A stretch of DNA of 64,000 nt from Kalaharituber pfeilii (Eukaryota; Ascomycota; Pezizomycetes; Pezizales; Pezizaceae): the NCBI GenBank assembly GCA_015179045.1, contig WHUZ01000139.1, positions 1 through 64,000 on the forward strand. Reading direction: 5' to 3'. Both the position numbers and the translations under genes were made by a program. This document shows positions 59,038 through 64,000 of the stretch, piece after piece. The notes beneath the pieces are model-generated. The model was not told the origin of the DNA. It saw nothing but the letters and a program-made list of their open reading frames with translations, and searched no databases. Every line of letters begins with the position of its first letter. Position 1 is the stretch's first letter.

Positions 59038-61720
59038 CTACCGCCGTGCATCCATAACACCTACGGAAGCATATGCAGTAGCTGCAGCAACCCATTCATT
59101 ATCTTCGTACGGGGGAGTAGGCCACTTGGGCTGCTGAACGTCATCTTTCCTTCTTGTCTTGGTTACATCCACTGCCCGAGCAGTTCCATAGTGTTGAGCC
59201 GAATGCCTATACTGCTGCGGCGATGGTGTAGGATATCCAGCTATACGGTACACTCCATTTTCATTAGTAATGCTGAGGTTACTTCCCTGGTGCCTCAGCT
59301 GAGGTGGGTCTCGCCTAATGGGTGTGGACAGGTTAGAGGACGAATTCTGAACCGCAGGACGCCCATTAAGTCGCTTCACAGCTTCAGCAGCCGATAATAT
59401 GGCTTCATCAAGTAATTCATCATTCTCGTCTGGAGTGTCGTACCGCGTAGCATTGCCTGGCTTTCCTATTGATTTTCGTGCACGACTGGATACGGGACCA
59501 CCATTACTCATTCCCACAGTATTCTCTGATCTTGAAGCATTCGGCGTCGGAGGAAATAAGCCGCTTTTCCTTGTTGACCCAGTAGTTTGAGAACCGTTCG
59601 AGTGCTTCCCGCTGCCGTTAACCAACCCCAATCCAGTCGGTGTAACGTTCTCCTCGAGAGCCTCTTGGACATCCCTAAGAGCTCTATCAAAATCCTTTTG
59701 GTCAGTACTGCTGCTAGCATTGGCTGTCGTAGGACTTGATTGGTCAATGATCATCGATGATCGGTTTGATGACCAAGGACCACATCCCGCCCCTGCTTCT
59801 AGATCATCAGAGTTTGGAGAAACGGGTACTTTTCCAGAAAGCCGCCGTGCCCGTTTCCGCAGGTGAGAAAAAAAACTCTCCTTTCCTCCAGTTGGTGACG
59901 CCAAACCATGACCAGTGGTTAGAGACGTGACAGTTTGTGCGTGATGTGGGTTTGAATATCGTTCATTGTTTGTTGACTGAACGGATAATTGTCTCCCAAT
60001 TTTCTTGACTGTCTTCTCATCAATAATTGACCTTCTTTTGTCTGATGCACTGGTTCTTCCACTTTCTTGTGAAGGGTCTCTGGACATTCTAGAGGCCTGG
60101 GCGGTAACTGCATCAGACAACGGTGAAACGGGTCGAATGGTGGGTAGTATTGGCATTGGCGCGCCGTTACTAGGTGCTAACCTTGATGGATGCCATGTCA
60201 TTCTCTTCTCTGCCTTTTGTCGCAGCTCTGGAAGTATCGAAGGAATCGGTGAGTCTCGTCCAGGTGAGGTTGCATTTACATTTGTCGTTGCGGAAGGCGC
60301 AGGCACATCTTTTGAAGTTCCAATAAATGATTTCCTGAACCAAGAGGGCTTAGAGCTAAGGATTGGCTGATCGACAGACTCACGAGAAGGCCTGGATGTA
60401 AGTTCGGAGTGCTTCCGCAGGATTCGGGATGGTGTGGTAGATCGGGGTCGAAGAGGATCAACAGCATCGATGAAGTATTCATGTTGCAATGCCTGTACTG
60501 AGGTAGGCCTGTTTTTAGGATCCCACATCAAGCACTGAGTCACAAAGTTACACAGGCTTGACGGCCACTGTGGAGGTAGCAGTATCTTTTCCATCGCAAC
60601 TGGGGACATCTATACACACCATTAGTAGATATTCCAAAGCGCCGAATTTGCCACAAAAAGAAAGAAAAAATGCATATTGGTAAAAATCCAGGCTAGAATT
60701 ATAAGCTGAACACACCTTCGGAAACGAAAAGCCCAGTTTCTGTGCCAATCTTGTGCCTTCCTTCCATTCTCCACCACCAATCTTCTTTCCACTCTTGTTA
60801 ACCCAGTTTCCAGGACTTCCCATTATCTCACAAACCCTCCAAACTTGATCTACTTCATTTCCTCCAGGAAATAGAGGCTTTAATGTTGCAACCTCAACAG
60901 CCATCGCTCCAATTGCCCAGATATCTACTGGTGCACTGTATTCACCAGCTCGTAACAAAACTTCAGGAGCACGGTACCATCTTGTCGAAACGTAGGTAGT
61001 GTATGGCAATTTTGAATTTGTCTCCCTGGCAAGTCCGAAGTCCGCAATCTTCACAGTATATGTTGGTGGCGTTGCCGGCGGGGTTACCAGATTTGAGTAT
61101 CGTCGAAAAGTTCCAGCCGAGTCATGAGAATAGGATGAAGATGATGAAACTAGGATGTTTTCGGGCTTGATGTCTCTGTGGAAAAAACCATGCGCATGTA
61201 TGTGTTCCAATCCAGACAATATTTGGTATCTGTAAATGAAGAGTCAGCTTTGTGTTCCTAAGCCCCTTATGATAACTTCCGGGACTCACAGGATGCTTTT
61301 CACACTACTTCCGTCCAATGGCTTATGGTCCCTCGCCTTCATCAACTGGTATAAATTTCCATCCATGTATTCCATGCAAATATGCAACTTCTTTGTCGTC
61401 GGGTCGAGAAAAATGTCCAGTGCTGGAACCAAATGATGATGTGCCGGTAACGATCGTAAGAAAATAACTTCCCGAAGCTCGAGACAAGGTTGAAATGATT
61501 CGAATTTTTTCTTCATAGTTTTGATCGCGACCTAGCACTGAGTATCAGTATGTGGGGCTCAACTTCAAGGGTAAAACCATAGACGAACCAAAGTTCCCCT
61601 CCTAGCTATACCACTACCGGCACTCCTGACTTTCGCTAACACGACGTTCCCGAAGCTTCCATCCCCTATATCTTTCACTATCTCAAATCTATCGGTCAAT
61701 GTCATTGTATTGGAAGACAT
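59038..61720 (-). CDS. IME2: Ime2/MAK/Crk1-type serine-threonine kinase
   Basis: Four exons: 61720-61589, 61531-61290, 61229-60716, 60609-59038, encoding 819 aa, all junctions in phase. The kinase domain occupies about residues 12-355: glycine loop [13 protein letters not shown] (19-31), VAIK Lys48, hinge [12 protein letters not shown], catalytic HRDIKPEN (D144), DFG at 188-190, activation loop [16 protein letters not shown] with T202-T203-Y204. The TTY activation motif, the long insert between catalytic loop and DFG (Ser/Tyr-rich) and the NLYQLM hinge mark the RCK/Ime2 group (Ime2, Crk1, ImeB, mammalian MAK/MOK), which couples nutrient or light cues to meiosis and development. The 460-residue tail is disordered and Ser/Arg-rich ([27 protein letters not shown]), as in filamentous homologues. 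The long upstream region with a GC-rich patch fits a complexly regulated gene. Confidence 0.93.
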
Positions 61721-64000
61721 TCTGGCGAGCTTTTAAAAGCAAGAATGTACTGTGTCTGAATCAGAAACGTTAGCAACAACGCGCAAGAACGGGCCCATAC
61801 CGGGACTGTTTGAATGTAACTCACGATCTGTCAAGAGCACACAGGAGGGGCTATCTTATGTTTCCACGTTTGATCCTTCCCCTTATTTATTATTGAGTTT
61901 CGATGCAACTATCCCAATCGCTTAAGATATTTCCAGTTGCTGCTAACTCCAAAGACACACAAACACACAAAAACAGAAAAGGAAGAATGATACAACCCCT
62001 CAACACCGATTACCGCAGTAAGGTATATATTAATATTGATTATCACCAGCGCCGAAATTAGTTAAGCATTCACTCAACGAGTGTAGAAGTGTGTGGAAAG
62101 GAACGGCGCGGATGCTTCAATAGCGATCCAGCATGCGGATTGAGAATGCTCAGGATACTGTAAGAACAGGGGCTGTGTGTGTTTAAATTACTACTGTGAG
62201 GTGCTGATGCAGAGCTTGTGGCGATAACCTGACTGCGTCCCCTGACTCCCGAGTAGTCGGAAGCTGATGTATGGGCAACTTGGAGTTAGTCGGGGGCGTT
62301 GCGGGAGTCCAGTTTTGTTGATTCGACAAGGAATAATAATAGAATATGCTGAAGAAGCGTATTCGGTCGATGATAGGTATCGAGGAAGGGGGGTGGGGGG
62401 GGGGGGGAGTATGTGTAGGCAAGTGGCAGTTTCTTGTCGGGAGGGAAAGGATTGAGATGATGGGACAACGAGAAATTCAGTCAGCCTCTCGCAGGTAGGG
62501 AATCGAACCGAACCGCTGGTTGGTTGCGAGGGCTGTTAAGAGGGCGGGAAGAGGGGCGTAGGGTGAGCGTGCGCGAGATTGGGCTGGGCCTCCGTGCGGT
62601 GGGCTTGCTTTTTTCTTCCTTTTTTTTTTTTTTTTTTTTTTTTTTCCTTTTCTTTTCTTATTCCTATTGTTTTTATCCTATTTTATTTTATGTATTTTTA
62701 TTTTATTATTCAGTTCTTTTTCCCGTCTGAGGGCATCAGCTAGTCTTGTTCCGACTGCAGAACTGCAGCTGCAGGCGTCGATTGGGACAAGTTCAAGATG
62801 ACGGGGGGGGGGCAACGCCAATGGGCGTGCACCCAGCGGCGGAGGATGAGACGATGGAGACACAGCGAGTGGGGACGGCCGCGAGGGCAAGTTATGCAGA
62901 ATGATGGAATGCTGGGCGGAGCCAGAGGCAGGCAGCCAGGGCAGCAGGAGAGGCGAGAGGGAGGGCGGAGGCCTCTCTGCTGGGCTGGCGATGCCGGACG
63001 CTTGTGCGCGCGCTGGGAGTGTGCGCAGTCCTGTATGTACGCTGGCGACCTGCTGCGCTGAGGGCGCCGCTGCAGAGGGGCCGCGCAGCGCACGAGTAGA
63101 GCAGAGCACAGGAGCACAGGAGCACAGGAGCACAGGAGCACAGGAACACAGGAGCGACAAGCAGCACTAGCAGGAAACCAGGAAACAGCGTGCGCGACCG
63201 CACGCACTCATGCGAGAAACGACTGACAACGCCAGCCGTCTGGTGGCAAGCTTCGTCGTCTCCCTCGCCCGCGCGCCCAGCATGCCGCACGTCTCGTCTT
63301 CTGGGCCGCTGCTGCCTCTGCCCTCACCGCGCCGTGGAAGCTGCTTCCGCCAAGCGGTCGGTTGGGCGCACAAGCCGGGCCAAGTCGCGTGAGACGCGGC
63401 CGGGGTATCATAGGGGCGTCTGTGGGCGGCGCTAGGGGGTACTGGGAAGAGGCACCCTCGGCGGTCGTGGCTGCAGTGCTGCCGGGAATGGGGAGGGCCG
63501 CCAGTGCCAGGCCGGCTACAGAGGGCATGGTCGACGGTCACGACTCGCGATGACCGCTGCAGCTTGGATGCGGGGATCTTCACACAGTCGGCAGGGTGTG
63601 CAATAGCAACTGCTGGAGTGCAGGAGGGGGCAGTTCGTGATGGCGAACAGCAATGGCCTGCCGCTCGCTGTAGCGCACAGTATGGATGCACCTTATAGAT
63701 GCACCGTCAGCTCTGCCTGGGCGCCAGAGATAGATGACTTGACTGAATATGATAAAACCAATTATAAAAGACCGAACCTCAGTGCAGGGTTTATGGCAGG
63801 CAAATTACAACCAATAAGTGGAGAGATGAGGAAGGGGGTCCGCTTGAGATGGGCATGCCAGGGGAGGAGAGGGGAGGGGAGGAAAAGGAGGGGCCTGCAG
63901 CTACTGCTGAATTGGAGGGGCATACGGGTGTAATGATCATTCACAGGAATAGGTATTATAAAACAATAAAAAGTCGAAGAAAGAAGGACCCTCCTAATAT
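61721..64000. promoter_or_regulatory. IME2-like gene upstream region
   Basis: No gene supported to the window end. 61.7-62.2 kb: leader and proximal promoter. 62.39-62.41 kb: G run. 62.62-62.70 kb: T-rich tract. 62.75-63.56 kb: GC-rich patch with frames open on both strands, read as artefacts. Confidence 0.45.
63105..63155. repeat. 8-bp tandem repeat (AGCACAGG)6
   Basis: Six units of AGCACAGG with one variant (AACACAGG) inside the GC-rich patch. It gives artefactual CSCAPVLL-type frames on the minus strand. Confidence 0.9.

Noticed and set aside
62678..63691. 130-174 aa frames around the AGCACAGG repeat
   Set aside because: Driven by the tandem repeat and GC richness; several frames open simultaneously; lies in the probable IME2 promoter.
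1..64000. CRISPR arrays, biosynthetic gene cluster, autonomous transposons
   Set aside because: No regularly spaced direct repeats with unique spacers, no PKS/NRPS/terpene genes, and no intact transposase or reverse transcriptase frame were seen.

Overview
The window reads as nuclear DNA of a filamentous ascomycete (Pezizomycotina). Genes carry short GT-AG introns, mostly 50-140 bp. The gene set is typical of these fungi: a DH-domain RhoGEF with a RhoGAP-like segment, a MATA-type HMG-box factor, an Ime2-type kinase, a BET bromodomain protein, SVF1 and RPL15. Only nine recognisable genes and one pseudogene occupy 64 kb. They are separated by long, weakly structured intergenic blocks with decayed repeats, so this is a low-density, transposon-expanded genome. 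I cannot name the species; a Pezizomycete (truffle/morel type) is only a guess.

Layout. 1-553: 5' part of SVF1 (-), cut by the window edge. 1911-7015: ten-exon RhoGEF/RhoGAP-like protein (-). 7-14 kb: intergenic, with a GC-rich patch and the first copy of a Tc1/mariner-like MITE. 14136-14775: two-exon metallothionein (+), tail to tail with RPL15 (-, 15333-16086). 16.1-25 kb: repeat-bearing intergenic DNA with a pogo-like TIR element and a short poly-A retroelement inside a perfect 13-bp target duplication. 24987-27280: HMG-box factor (+). 30999-32452: cyclin (-), sharing a 1.4-kb divergent promoter with an RCC1-repeat gene (+, 33848-35490). 36534-39355: BET double-bromodomain gene (-). 39-52 kb: second MITE copy, second retroelement copy, SINE-like and diverged repeats, and a broken NFU1-like gene (-, 47542-48200). 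52036-53770: unrecognised 536-aa protein (+). 53.8-59 kb: intergenic, with a tRNA-like fragment and the second SINE-like copy. 59038-61720: IME2-like kinase (-).

The genes do not form a pathway or cluster. They are housekeeping and developmental regulators: polarity, ribosome, chromatin reading, transcription, and a meiosis/development kinase. I found no biosynthetic cluster, CRISPR array or intact autonomous transposon. Less ordinary points are: single-base losses in G/C runs that break three otherwise well-conserved reading frames (assembly undercalls or real decay); a decayed NFU1 copy in repeat-rich DNA; small non-autonomous elements with readable ends and target duplications; an orphan gene-like 5' end near 30.1 kb; and a 19-cysteine metallothionein split into two Cys modules by one intron.
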